The notes under the pieces are model-generated. The model did not search any database. It was given only the letters and a program-made list of their open reading frames with translations, and had not been told where the DNA came from. The position numbers and the translations under genes were made by a program. Positions 1 to 9,268 of a DNA stretch of 39,232 bases are shown here, one piece after another (position 1 is the stretch's first letter; each line of letters begins with the position of its first letter). Origin of the DNA: Pseudoalteromonas shioyasakiensis (GTDB taxonomy: Bacteria > Pseudomonadota > Gammaproteobacteria > Enterobacterales > Alteromonadaceae). The stretch lies in NCBI RefSeq assembly GCF_022398475.1, contig NZ_JAKEVM010000028.1, positions 1 to 39,232 on the forward strand. Reading direction: 5' to 3'.

Positions 1-489
1 AAAGGCAACAAGCATCGTATAGTTACTCTTGCAACGGAGTTGATCCCACTACTTAGAAATCAAATTTTGCAAGTTGAAGAATATTTAAGATTAGATTTAC
101 AAAACGAGCGATACGCAGGTGTGTGGATGCCTAACGCTTTAACTCGTAAATATCCCTCAGCTAATAAATCACTAGCGTGGCAATACTTATTTCCTTCCTA
201 CAAATTAAGTGATGACCCAGAAACTGGCGAGATACGTCGCCACCATTTCCACCCTACATGTGTTAGAAAAGCGATTAAAAAAGCATTAAAGCAAACCAAT
301 ATTACAAAGGTTATTACGCCTCATACCTTGCGCCATTCATTTGCAACGCACCTATTGCAAAGTGGCGCCGATATTCGCACAGTTCAAGCACAATTGGGCC
401 ATTCTGATGTCAAAACCACACAGATTTACACCCATGTTTTACAACAAGGAGCAAACGGTGTTGTAAGCCCATTAAGCAAAATTTTCTAG
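1..489 (+). CDS. intI: Integron integrase IntI, C-terminal part (5' end outside window)
   Basis: Open from base 1, so the start lies to the left. The visible 162 residues are the catalytic half of a tyrosine recombinase. [12 protein letters not shown] holds the second catalytic Arg, LGHSDVKTT the His, and IYTHV the nucleophilic Tyr. The stretch [20 protein letters not shown] followed by WQYLFPS is the extra patch found in integron integrases and not in ordinary Xer-type enzymes, which makes the IntI call firm. Family knowledge: IntI recombines attC sites of gene cassettes into attI. The cassette array normally lies beyond the 5' end of intI, here off the left edge. The final residues [10 protein letters not shown] also resemble IntI C-termini. 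No lesion is seen in the visible part. Confidence 0.93.
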   Translation, partial: KGNKHRIVTLATELIPLLRNQILQVEEYLRLDLQNERYAGVWMPNALTRKYPSANKSLAWQYLFPSYKLSDDPETGEIRRHHFHPTCVRKAIKKALKQTNITKVITPHTLRHSFATHLLQSGADIRTVQAQLGHSDVKTTQIYTHVLQQGANGVVSPLSKIF

Positions 490-707
490 CTATTATTAAA
501 GATGCGTTAACTTATCATTCAATGTGTAGGGCTTGGAGCGTTCTTGATTGCTCAAAGCAGCAGTTAGAGCATTTAACCTAACTTATTTTGGGGCAGGTAT
601 GAGTTACGCTTTAAGGCCTGCTATTGGACAAAACGTCCATTAGTTCTTAATCACAAGTATTCAGAGCTACGTTCTTGAAAAGAGGTGTTAAAGTATTAAA
701 AGATTTC

Positions 708-1256
708 CTATAAATTACATTCATTAACTAATAACTGACTTATAGAGTCAGACTCTTTTGATAGTGTTAGGAGCTCATCATCCTTTGAAGGGGCTGTTGA
801 ATAGTTGAATTCTAAGCTAGAAAGAGTGCTCTTGATTTCTAAAGAGTTAGATGAGAATTTTTGACAAAATTCAGTTATCTTCGCGTTAACTATTTCTTCG
901 GAATTTTTCTTGTTCCTCATGTATAATTTATAGTTCTCCGTTACAACCTCTAAAGCTGCATGTTCATAGCGTATGGTCGCTATTACTTCACTATCTACGA
1001 TTTTATAGTCAACAATACTTACCGATATCGGACGTAAAATACGGGCCTTCTCGCTATAGCTTGATACACCTGCTTGTGAATTGCTAATAATGAAATAAGC
1101 GCCGAGCTTTTCAGCTGCTTCTTTATGTATCAAATCTACAATGTTGTATTCATTTACTGTAAGGCCGATAGTTTTAAACTTGATAACTCTCACAGTATCA
1201 GTTGCATGAGCACTATGGCTCAATACTAAAATTACTAGTAAAAACACAAATTTCAT
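708..1256 (-). CDS. Exported protein of unknown function, FlgT/LPP20-like pattern
   Basis: A protein of 182 residues with a clear signal peptide (MKFVFLLVILVLSHSAHA, cleavage near residue 18). The start is set by GGAGG on the minus strand a few bases upstream of ATG. After the signal the pattern is a helix with EAAEKLGA, then a segment ending in SVSIVDYKIVDSEVIATIRY. This recalls the alpha-beta repeat of FlgT and LPP20-type envelope proteins (resemblance only). The divergent neighbour at 1439 shows a similar N-terminal arrangement, so the two may be distant paralogues facing each other across a 182-bp control region. The function is unknown; the periplasm or outer surface is the likely location. 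Confidence 0.7.
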   Translation of the reverse strand: MKFVFLLVILVLSHSAHATDTVRVIKFKTIGLTVNEYNIVDLIHKEAAEKLGAYFIISNSQAGVSSYSEKARILRPISVSIVDYKIVDSEVIATIRYEHAALEVVTENYKLYMRNKKNSEEIVNAKITEFCQKFSSNSLEIKSTLSSLEFNYSTAPSKDDELLTLSKESDSISQLLVNECNL

Positions 1257-1438
1257 AAATCCCCCTCCAAAGTAAAAAGTATAATTTATTGAATACAGGT
1301 TTGTGAGAATATAAGGAACACAATGATATTTTTTATAACTTATTGTAAATAGGTGATATTTAGTTTGGTTTTTAACCGCTGCACGAAATGAAATTTATGA
1401 AATGATTAATACAGTTTTAGTCCTTGGAGGTCGTTTTA

Positions 1439-3136
1439 ATGAATTTATTGAAAGCGCTAGCAAATGGGTTTTTTATGCTGACTGCATTCCATGCGTTCGG
1501 GAGTGCTTATGGTGCAGAAAAAGTTAGTGTCAATTTAACACTCAATCACACCACTGATTACGATGCACAAGTAATCGAGCATCTACTTCAAAAAAAAGCT
1601 GTGGAGCAACTAAAAGTAAACCTCAACACGAATGTTATAAGTGGCAACAAATTATTGCCAAATGTAAGGCTAAAACTTAAAGAGCTAAACTTAAAGCAAG
1701 AGCTAAGCACCCTCAATGCAACGGCAACTTTTGAGTTAACTGAAGGCCCAGAGTTAATTTCTAACGAGAATACTATTAGGATTTATGACGAAGTATTTCT
1801 GTTTAATGGCATCGAAACAAAACAATCATCATTGAAAAAAAGACTCAAAGAAAAGGTGTTTGAATATAAATTCTTTGCTGATATCCAAAGCAAATTATCT
1901 AACCTAGTGACAATATCAGACTATAAAATCAAAGAACCTCAAATTAGTGAAGGCCAAATGATTTATGGTGGCCTTAAGCTCTCAGAAGTATTGAACATCC
2001 GCGCTTTAGTTGCAGCCCAAAGTTACTCTCGTAAAAGTATCTCAAATGGAGTAAATATTCGAAATGAAGAGTGTGCGCAGCTTGATTCAAATCTGTTAGA
2101 TGTAAACCCTCAGTTTCCATCGATTGGAAGAACTGCACACTGGCCAGAATTTAAAGTAGGTGTATCGATGCTAACACTCCAGCTCTTGACTGGGTTATCT
2201 CCAAAAGTTTTAGAAATTGATTTTACAAAAAACTTACTACTATCCGAATTGCAAAAGTCTAGAGCGAGAGTAAAAGACTATAATAGTGACTTATTGCCTT
2301 ATTCAAATATGTGGGATGCATACAGAGAAAGCATAGAGAACTTCAAAAATGTATTAAATGGGCAGATGTCCAATTTATCTGAAGAATATATGGGGAAGAT
2401 TGAGGCATCACCTTTCAGTCAATATCCGTTTGCAGATGTTAAGCAAGTTACAATGCACCTTAGTTTTGATGAGTTTATTAGTGAAGGGGACTACGATGGT
2501 ATTGAGTTCAATGATTGGTTTTGGGGTCCGAAAAACTACTATGGAGTACGAAACAGCTATATTAATCGCGTAGATGATTTATCGAGAGGCAAGCCTTACT
2601 TTTTTCTTGTGATAGAGATTTCAGGTGTAAAATTCTATCGAGCTGTCCTAGATATTAACTTTACTCATAACAAGCATAGCTCGGCAAAAGTAAAATTAAT
2701 CCCAATAGATGTTTTGCCATTTTTACCAGGGTCAGAGTTTAATATCTTTAATCGAACAGATTACCGTAAGCTGTGGCTAAAATCTTTGGAACAGGTATCC
2801 GTGACTGATGGTTCAATCAGCAATCGAGCAGTCAATATACTGCCAAAAGAAACAATTGATTGTTTGCCCGATACGTTTGCTTTTGATGTAACACTAAGTG
2901 AGTTGTTTGCTTTTAGAAAGGGGCAGACTGCATTACTCGACGGTGACTTTAACCCGGTAAAAAATTCACATGGAGACTACGTTGTTAATCAGAATGGTTT
3001 TCTAGGTTTAATGTCTACAGAAGAGCCCGCCTTTCCCGTATCTGTCAGCATGATGGGTAACTCGATAAATATTAGCTACTACAAAGACCATAAAATTGGG
3101 GATATAAGCGTTTATTTTGAGAAAAAGGTATTTTAA
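1439..3136 (+). CDS. Large exported protein of unknown function
   Basis: A protein of 565 residues. The start is ATG 1439, because TTGGAGG at 1424-1430 is its ribosome binding site; an upstream TTG at 1424 lies inside that site. The signal peptide ends near GSAYGA. Residues about 25-110 (VIEHLLQKKAVEQLKVNL, then VRLKLKELNL and LNATATFEL) resemble the N-terminal pattern of the divergent 708-1256 product. The remainder, with paired aromatic motifs such as EFNDWFWGPKNYYG, is not recognised. It lies just upstream of traG but is separated from it by a terminator-like hairpin, so co-transcription is uncertain. A conjugation-linked envelope role is possible but only inferred from position. Confidence 0.75.
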   Translation: MNLLKALANGFFMLTAFHAFGSAYGAEKVSVNLTLNHTTDYDAQVIEHLLQKKAVEQLKVNLNTNVISGNKLLPNVRLKLKELNLKQELSTLNATATFELTEGPELISNENTIRIYDEVFLFNGIETKQSSLKKRLKEKVFEYKFFADIQSKLSNLVTISDYKIKEPQISEGQMIYGGLKLSEVLNIRALVAAQSYSRKSISNGVNIRNEECAQLDSNLLDVNPQFPSIGRTAHWPEFKVGVSMLTLQLLTGLSPKVLEIDFTKNLLLSELQKSRARVKDYNSDLLPYSNMWDAYRESIENFKNVLNGQMSNLSEEYMGKIEASPFSQYPFADVKQVTMHLSFDEFISEGDYDGIEFNDWFWGPKNYYGVRNSYINRVDDLSRGKPYFFLVIEISGVKFYRAVLDINFTHNKHSSAKVKLIPIDVLPFLPGSEFNIFNRTDYRKLWLKSLEQVSVTDGSISNRAVNILPKETIDCLPDTFAFDVTLSELFAFRKGQTALLDGDFNPVKNSHGDYVVNQNGFLGLMSTEEPAFPVSVSMMGNSINISYYKDHKIGDISVYFEKKVF

Positions 3137-3199
3137 TAAAAAAATACTGAAATTCAGTTGAAAATCACGCTTTTAAAATTTTTTTCAATTTTAAGATTA

Positions 3200-3227
3200 A
3201 GCCAGACTCAATATTCTGGCTTTTTTT
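3200..3227 (+). terminator. Terminator-like hairpin abutting the traG start codon
   Basis: AGCCAGA (3200-3206) pairs with TCTGGCT (3215-3221) around an 8-base loop. It is followed by a T run that ends one base before the traG ATG at 3228. It has the form of an intrinsic terminator for the upstream gene, and it occupies the place where the traG ribosome binding site should be. Confidence 0.75.
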
Positions 3228-6200
3228 ATGGATTTTACAATTTACTCAATCGGTGAAACAGCGTTCATGTATGAGGTTCTAATGGGCCTTCGAAGAATGT
3301 TTGATTTTGGCTTTTCATCTTTGCATATTTTGATTGGTGCTACAGCACTACTTTCACTGATGACTCTTGTAGTAAAAAGTTGGATCAACCCAAACTCTAA
3401 CCCAGTACTATCTTGGTTTATTGGGCTTTGCATGTTCATGGTCTTGTGTGGTCCATTTTCTAAAGTAGATGTTGTTATTGAGTCGGTAAGAACAGGAGAT
3501 GTGTATTATGTGAATGATGCACCTGGCATAGCAGCTGTTATTGCAATGATGACCTCAGGAATGTATGGGCTTTCACGAGATTATGAAGATTCATTCTCCT
3601 CACCGGATGGTTATCAGGCTGGTCAATTTCTCGATCCTATGAGAGCGCTAGTGGCGCTTGATAAATTTGGATATATGGGCTCTGAAGAACTAGATTCAGG
3701 CGTTAATGCCCAAAGGTACAGAATCAAAACATCTACAATGAACTACCTTCAAGACTGTGTAATTTGGGATCTTCAAGTTGGTGGCAATGACGCTGAGCTA
3801 AATGCTGACAAAATAAAAAATGCCCCAATGGAAAACTTTCTTGAGTCTATAAGAATTAATACACCATCAAGAAGCACTTATATTCAAATAGACACTCCTG
3901 CCATGGAGCTATTAACATGCCCAAACGCATACTTGAAGCTCAAAAGTTACTTTGATAGCTCAAGTTTCAGAGAGATGACTGACAGGTTTTTGCAGAAAGA
4001 AAATGTAAAACCACAAGATGTTGAAGCCGGTGCGGAATCGATTTCTGCATTAAGCGCCACAATGAATGCATATCATTTAGCGACGGGAAGGTATTTATCA
4101 AATGTTTTTGCTGAAGCTGCTGCAAAAAGTGGGGATATGCAAGGGCTCCGCTCTGAACTTACTTTAATCGAAACAAAGTCTCAGCGACATTACCAAATGG
4201 CCGCTGATAGAAACCTAGCTTTGGAGCTATCAATTGGTTTTGCAACCTTCATTGAGGCCTTTGTGTTTTTCTTGATCCCAGTTATTGCAATCATGCTTGT
4301 AATGGGTGCTGAAGCTATGAAATCAGCTGCTATGTTCTTTGGGGTAACTGTGTGGGTTAACTTGTGGCCGGTAACCATGAGTGCGGTTAACCTTTTTACT
4401 TTACTTGCTATTCAAGGTCGATTTACATCAGTGTCAGCTGGTGGCGGTGGTGTAAGTGCAATCACATTTGGTATGTGGGGGCATAGCATGTCAACAATCG
4501 AATCATTTATTGCAGTGGCAAGTAGTTTGGCTGCTGCAGTTCCTATGCTCACTTTATATATACTGCATAGGGGTGTTCACACCATGATGGGTGTATCTAA
4601 TAAGACGTCTCCTGATACAAATATTGATTCCAAGAAATTGTCACCTGATGTCACAACATCTGCAAATGGAGGTAAAGCAAGTCAAGGTGATACTACTATG
4701 CAAGCCAGTGATGTTCATTCTTCATATGGGCAATGGAGCCAAGCTCAACTGAATGGTGGACAACGAAATGATGTAAGTATTAATCCGGGGGGCGCAGGGC
4801 CAGCCTCGGGTTACCTTAAACAGTCATCAGCTGAGTTGTCAGCGATTGGCTCTAGAAATACTCAATTGGCAAATACTGAAGCCGCTAGCCAAACATTACA
4901 AAAAACTGCCACTGATAGTAAATCTGCTACTTTAGATTCAATCAAAGGGTATAAACAAGGAGAGTCGTTTGAGAGTGTGGATACTTCACAATTATCAGAG
5001 GACGAAGCTTTCTTAGCGGCACAAACCGCAGCATATGCAACTGAAAATAACATGAGTTTATCTGATGCATATGATCACGTATTACAGGGCTCGGCAAGCA
5101 TGGTACCAAAGGGGGCTCCATCAATAGCAGGGTTTGGTTTAGGTGCTGATGCGAAAGCAGCGATCACAGCAAAAGCGGCATCACAAAAGCAAGTAGGCGC
5201 CTCAGAAAGATTGTCAGAGGACGAACGTGCACAAGTTTCTGAATCGATAAAAGCAAACTGGGGGAATGCAGTAAAAATGGCTCAATCATCGAGCAGTGAT
5301 AACTCAGTTGCAAGTAAAGAGGCGGTTTCCCGACAGGAAGCTGTTACAAATGCTCATACAAATATGCTTCAAGCTCAAGCCCTTGAAGCTGAGGGGAATA
5401 CAGCTAGCTCCGCTTCAAAAGTAATGACGCAAATGAATGCAGGTGAGGTTCAAAACTCAACCACAGGAGCAAATAAAGCATCAATCGGTTCAATTGTTTC
5501 AACACTTTCAGATGAGCAGCAGCATGTTCTTTTAGGTAGTTTGATTGGTGATGAAGGCTTAAATAGTTTATCTGGTGACAAGAGAAGTGCTTTAATTTCT
5601 GAGCTGGGAGATAGGTTCGACTACCACAAAGAGCAGGTAAATAAAGGTGATAACGCGAGATTACCAGAAAGCCAAAAAAATAATATTGCTTTGGCCAATA
5701 CGGTTACTGATGCAATCGCAAGAATGTCTGGAAATACTGAAGTGCTGTCTACAGATCATAATGGTAACCAACTTCCTCTTTCAACTGGAGTTACAGCACT
5801 AAAACAAGCTAATACCGAAAGAGGAGCTTCTGCAGGCTTAATGAGAGAACTAGGTGAAACACTACAAGCGCCGAGCCTAATTTCACTTAGTGACCAATTG
5901 AATGGATATAAACCGAGTGATAATTCACATATTCCAAAACCTGTAGATAATACTGGCATAGACACCAACACTTTAAGTAATGATGTAAATAGTGGCATAA
6001 AGACTGATCCAACAAACATGTTCAATAATGAGCGTAATGCACAAGTATTTGCTGAACACAAAGAGCAATCTCAAAACGAGGTTAGTAGTAGAGGGGCATC
6101 TGGTACAGGTGCTGTTAAAGCTAAGGGTGAGGATGTTGTTTATGAGTCAGAAGATAAAAATGCAAATAATTTAGCGCATGCATTTGGATCATTAAAAGTA

Positions 6201-9200
6201 TTAGGCTCAGAATCTAATGAATTATCTGGCGGTGTAGTTAGTTCTATTGGCTCACTATTCACCTCTTCAGTGGGTGAGGCTGTTACGGATGAGTTTAAGA
6301 AGTCTGGTAATGGTGAAGGTATTAATTCGAATCTAATTGAAATGGGTTTTGGTGTTTTATCAAACAATACACCAGAAGCTATTAGAAACTTACTAACTAA
6401 CGCAGCAAATGGTGAAGGTTCGATTATTAATGGTGAACGCTTATCTCCAAATGAAACACTAATGTATGCTGGGGCTGTTCAAACAGCAATGCGCCCTGAG
6501 TCTCTAGCTGCCTTCAATGAAAGTTTAAATTCAAACTCAGCTCTTCTTGCTTCAACGCAACCTAATAACCCTTACAGAAATGCTCAAGAAAATATCTCAG
6601 CTGTACAGGAGATGAGAGAGAATGAATCAATTAATAATGCCCTGAAGAGTAGTGAGTTAATTGCGGCATACTCAGCATTGGCAAACCTTGATGATGGTCA
6701 AATTGAGGACGTAATTGCAGCCACGAAAGGAGATGAAAGTTTCTTAGGTATTAATGATGCTAAATACGCTCGTCATTTAGAAGCGCTAAATGAGTTATCC
6801 CCACAGTTAGGTTTAGAACCTCAGTACAACCCATCAAGGTATAAAGATGAGCCAAGTCAAAAAGGTAGTTTGGAATCAGTAAACTACGACTCTCAAGCTA
6901 GCTCAATGGCTGGGTTTGCTGGATTAAATGAGAGAGAAAATTTAGATCGAACTGAAAACAGATCGAAACCTAGTGGCCAAGGTCTTGTTGATGGTATTAC
7001 CAAAGGAAATTATGACCAAGATGCCAAAGAGATAGCTAAATATGCGTTAGCAAACTTTAATGCAACTGGTGATACATCAGGAGTTAGCTTTAAGGAACTT
7101 AATGATCGAAATTTAGATAATTTTAAATCAGCACAAGTTTCTAGTCGAGAATTTAGTATTCCTGACTTTACTAACATCACCCCTGAAGCAATGGAAGATC
7201 TGAATAAGATGAGGGATGCACTTTTAATTGCAGGTAAAGATAGCGAGGCAGAAACACTAACAAATACAATTGCTTCTATTACTTCAGATGAGCAAACTAA
7301 AAATGGGTATGAATCAAGTGCATCTAAGGAGCATGAAAGCCAAGTAATTAATAACGCAATTCATTCAGAAGGTGTTTCTAGTAAAGCGAAGGAGTTTGCT
7401 GCGAACGCCCTTTATGGCACAAGCGATACTTCAAGAAATCTTTCTCATGATGACATGAGAGATCTACTTACAATAAACAACTTACTAAGCACAGCTCCAG
7501 AAGCACAAAGAACATTAAGTGAAGCGATCACAACTGCCTTCACACCGAATTATAGTGATGCCGGTACTAAAGAAGCAAATCTACCTGTAAACAGCCTTAA
7601 TTCAAGCGAAGCCTCAGTGCCGCAACAGTTTGTAAATGAAAGTGATTATGATAAGAGCTCTGTCACACAACAAAATTCACTGAGCGAAACACCAAAAAGC
7701 TCATTAATTGATAATAACCGTGGTGAAGCAATAGAAGAAACCCCTATCAAGCCAAGTGAGGTAATTAGTGGGGTTAACAGTACTGGTAAAGATGAAAGCG
7801 GGAATGTTCTATCTAAAGAGACATCGATTGCAGGCAATGATTCAAGGGATCGTATTGATACCTACCAATATCCTGGCACAAAAGATGATTCTTATCCGAA
7901 TACTACAGATTCAGGTCGTTCTTTAGTGGGCACACAATCAGAAAACCTTCAGGCTTCAGTAAGTACTGGCGGCACATTAAATAGTGAGGGTGGTTCTACT
8001 GGCATTACCACTAGTCCAGAGTTGCAAAGCAGCCCTACGAGTACAGACCAATCAGAAAACCTTCAGGCATCGGCAAGTGGTGGCGGTACGTTAAATAGTG
8101 AGGGCGGTTCAAGTTACCACACAGTTAGTCCTGAGTTGCAAAGCAGTCCTGTGAGTCCAGACCAATCAGAAAACCTTCAGGCTTCGGCAAGTACTGGCAG
8201 TACGTTAAATAGTGAGGGCGGTTCAAGTGACCGCTCAGCTAGTCCAGAGTTGCAAAGCAGCCCTGTGAGTCCAGACCAATCAGAAAACCTTCAGGCATCG
8301 GCAAGTACAGGCAGTACGTTAAATAGTGAGGGCGGTTCAAGTGACCGCACAGCTAGTCCTGAGTTGCAAAGCAGTCCTGTGAGTCCAGACCAATCAGAAA
8401 ACCTTCAGGCATCGGCAAGTACTGGCGGTACGATAAATAGTGAGAATGGTTCAAGTGACCGCGCAGCTAGTCCTGAGTTGCAAAGCAGTCCTGTGAGTCT
8501 AGACCAATCAGAAAGCCTTCAGGCATCGGTAAATACTGGCGGTACGTTAAATAGTGAGGGCGGTTCAAGTGACCGCGCAGCTAGTCCAGAGTTGCAAAGC
8601 AGTCCTGTGAGTCTAGACCAATCAGAAAGCCTTCAGGCATCGGTAAATACTGGCGGTACGTTAAATAGTGAGGGCGGTTCAAGTGACCGCGCAGCTAGTC
8701 CAGAGTTGCAAAGCAGCCCTGCGAGTACAGACCAATCAGAAAACCTTCAGGCATCGGCAAGTGGTGGTTCTATTGCTGCAGAGTCTAGTCTAAAAACTGA
8801 CACAAGCGATGATAATGTGCAGACTCAAACACAGTTAACTGCTTCTAATTCTTCTCAGAAAGGTGAGTCTTTTGAGCAATCTAACTCAGATGAAAGTTCA
8901 GTTGTGAACAACTCTAGTTCTGAGAACCTAAGTTTTAATGAAACAAACGCTAGTGAATCAGAGATGGTTAACAATAGAGAAAATTCAATTGAAGAGAGAA
9001 ACCCGTCTGGCCTACAGCCTGTAGCTGGTGGTGAAGTCACTAGGACCGAGTCACAAGAGGTTGGATTAAGGCAAGTTCTTGATAATACAGAAATGAGCAA
9101 TGATGCATTATTAAAAGCGGAAAATATCTTGTCTCTAGGTTCAAATTCCAATTTGAGCTCATTTACAAAGGAAGAAAAAGCCGAGCTATTAGATTTGGCT

Positions 9201-9266
9201 GACAATCTAGAGGCAAATAATTACATAGCTGAATCATTACAAATCAAAAGAACGTTGGAGAGCTAA
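3228..9266 (+). CDS. traG: TraG-family mating-pair protein with a very long repeat-rich C-terminal tail
   Basis: A protein of 2012 residues. The N-terminus (FTIYSIGETAFMYEVL) and the spacing of membrane segments (about 30-50, 60-77, 335-395, 420-450) fit the TraG N-terminal domain of F/SXT-type conjugation systems, an inner-membrane protein for mating-pair stabilisation with a periplasmic tail. From about residue 460 it is Ser/Asn/Glu/Gln-rich, low in cysteine and without membrane segments. Residues about 1570-1836 are seven 38-residue tandem repeats. It is longer than the F and SXT proteins (about 940 and 1190 residues, from memory). The start is supported by the conserved N-terminus, but no ribosome binding site precedes it: a hairpin with a T run does. 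TraF and TraH genes are not adjacent. The helicase gene follows after 2 bp. Confidence 0.88.
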   Translation: MDFTIYSIGETAFMYEVLMGLRRMFDFGFSSLHILIGATALLSLMTLVVKSWINPNSNPVLSWFIGLCMFMVLCGPFSKVDVVIESVRTGDVYYVNDAPGIAAVIAMMTSGMYGLSRDYEDSFSSPDGYQAGQFLDPMRALVALDKFGYMGSEELDSGVNAQRYRIKTSTMNYLQDCVIWDLQVGGNDAELNADKIKNAPMENFLESIRINTPSRSTYIQIDTPAMELLTCPNAYLKLKSYFDSSSFREMTDRFLQKENVKPQDVEAGAESISALSATMNAYHLATGRYLSNVFAEAAAKSGDMQGLRSELTLIETKSQRHYQMAADRNLALELSIGFATFIEAFVFFLIPVIAIMLVMGAEAMKSAAMFFGVTVWVNLWPVTMSAVNLFTLLAIQGRFTSVSAGGGGVSAITFGMWGHSMSTIESFIAVASSLAAAVPMLTLYILHRGVHTMMGVSNKTSPDTNIDSKKLSPDVTTSANGGKASQGDTTMQASDVHSSYGQWSQAQLNGGQRNDVSINPGGAGPASGYLKQSSAELSAIGSRNTQLANTEAASQTLQKTATDSKSATLDSIKGYKQGESFESVDTSQLSEDEAFLAAQTAAYATENNMSLSDAYDHVLQGSASMVPKGAPSIAGFGLGADAKAAITAKAASQKQVGASERLSEDERAQVSESIKANWGNAVKMAQSSSSDNSVASKEAVSRQEAVTNAHTNMLQAQALEAEGNTASSASKVMTQMNAGEVQNSTTGANKASIGSIVSTLSDEQQHVLLGSLIGDEGLNSLSGDKRSALISELGDRFDYHKEQVNKGDNARLPESQKNNIALANTVTDAIARMSGNTEVLSTDHNGNQLPLSTGVTALKQANTERGASAGLMRELGETLQAPSLISLSDQLNGYKPSDNSHIPKPVDNTGIDTNTLSNDVNSGIKTDPTNMFNNERNAQVFAEHKEQSQNEVSSRGASGTGAVKAKGEDVVYESEDKNANNLAHAFGSLKVLGSESNELSGGVVSSIGSLFTSSVGEAVTDEFKKSGNGEGINSNLIEMGFGVLSNNTPEAIRNLLTNAANGEGSIINGERLSPNETLMYAGAVQTAMRPESLAAFNESLNSNSALLASTQPNNPYRNAQENISAVQEMRENESINNALKSSELIAAYSALANLDDGQIEDVIAATKGDESFLGINDAKYARHLEALNELSPQLGLEPQYNPSRYKDEPSQKGSLESVNYDSQASSMAGFAGLNERENLDRTENRSKPSGQGLVDGITKGNYDQDAKEIAKYALANFNATGDTSGVSFKELNDRNLDNFKSAQVSSREFSIPDFTNITPEAMEDLNKMRDALLIAGKDSEAETLTNTIASITSDEQTKNGYESSASKEHESQVINNAIHSEGVSSKAKEFAANALYGTSDTSRNLSHDDMRDLLTINNLLSTAPEAQRTLSEAITTAFTPNYSDAGTKEANLPVNSLNSSEASVPQQFVNESDYDKSSVTQQNSLSETPKSSLIDNNRGEAIEETPIKPSEVISGVNSTGKDESGNVLSKETSIAGNDSRDRIDTYQYPGTKDDSYPNTTDSGRSLVGTQSENLQASVSTGGTLNSEGGSTGITTSPELQSSPTSTDQSENLQASASGGGTLNSEGGSSYHTVSPELQSSPVSPDQSENLQASASTGSTLNSEGGSSDRSASPELQSSPVSPDQSENLQASASTGSTLNSEGGSSDRTASPELQSSPVSPDQSENLQASASTGGTINSENGSSDRAASPELQSSPVSLDQSESLQASVNTGGTLNSEGGSSDRAASPELQSSPVSLDQSESLQASVNTGGTLNSEGGSSDRAASPELQSSPASTDQSENLQASASGGSIAAESSLKTDTSDDNVQTQTQLTASNSSQKGESFEQSNSDESSVVNNSSSENLSFNETNASESEMVNNRENSIEERNPSGLQPVAGGEVTRTESQEVGLRQVLDNTEMSNDALLKAENILSLGSNSNLSSFTKEEKAELLDLADNLEANNYIAESLQIKRTLES
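7935..8732 (+). repeat. Seven tandem 114-bp units inside traG
   Basis: The word CAATCAGAAA recurs (with small changes) at 7935, 8049, 8163, 8277, 8391, 8505, 8619 and 8733, exactly 114 bases apart each time. This encodes a 38-residue unit with QSENLQAS, TLNSEGGSS and PELQSSP. The two units from 8505 and 8619 are almost identical, which suggests recent duplication. Phase is always kept, so copy number can change without breaking the gene. Confidence 0.95.
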
Positions 9267-9268
9267 CA

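Noticed and set aside
5756-6061. 101-codon minus-strand open frame
   Set aside because: It lies inside traG with no ribosome binding site; it is a reverse shadow of the Ser/Asn-rich coding sequence.
7935-8732. CRISPR-like array
   Set aside because: Units are 114-bp in-frame tandem repeats with no unique spacers; they encode protein repeats.
8855-9205. 116-codon minus-strand open frame
   Set aside because: Antisense to the low-complexity end of traG; composition is explained by the real frame.
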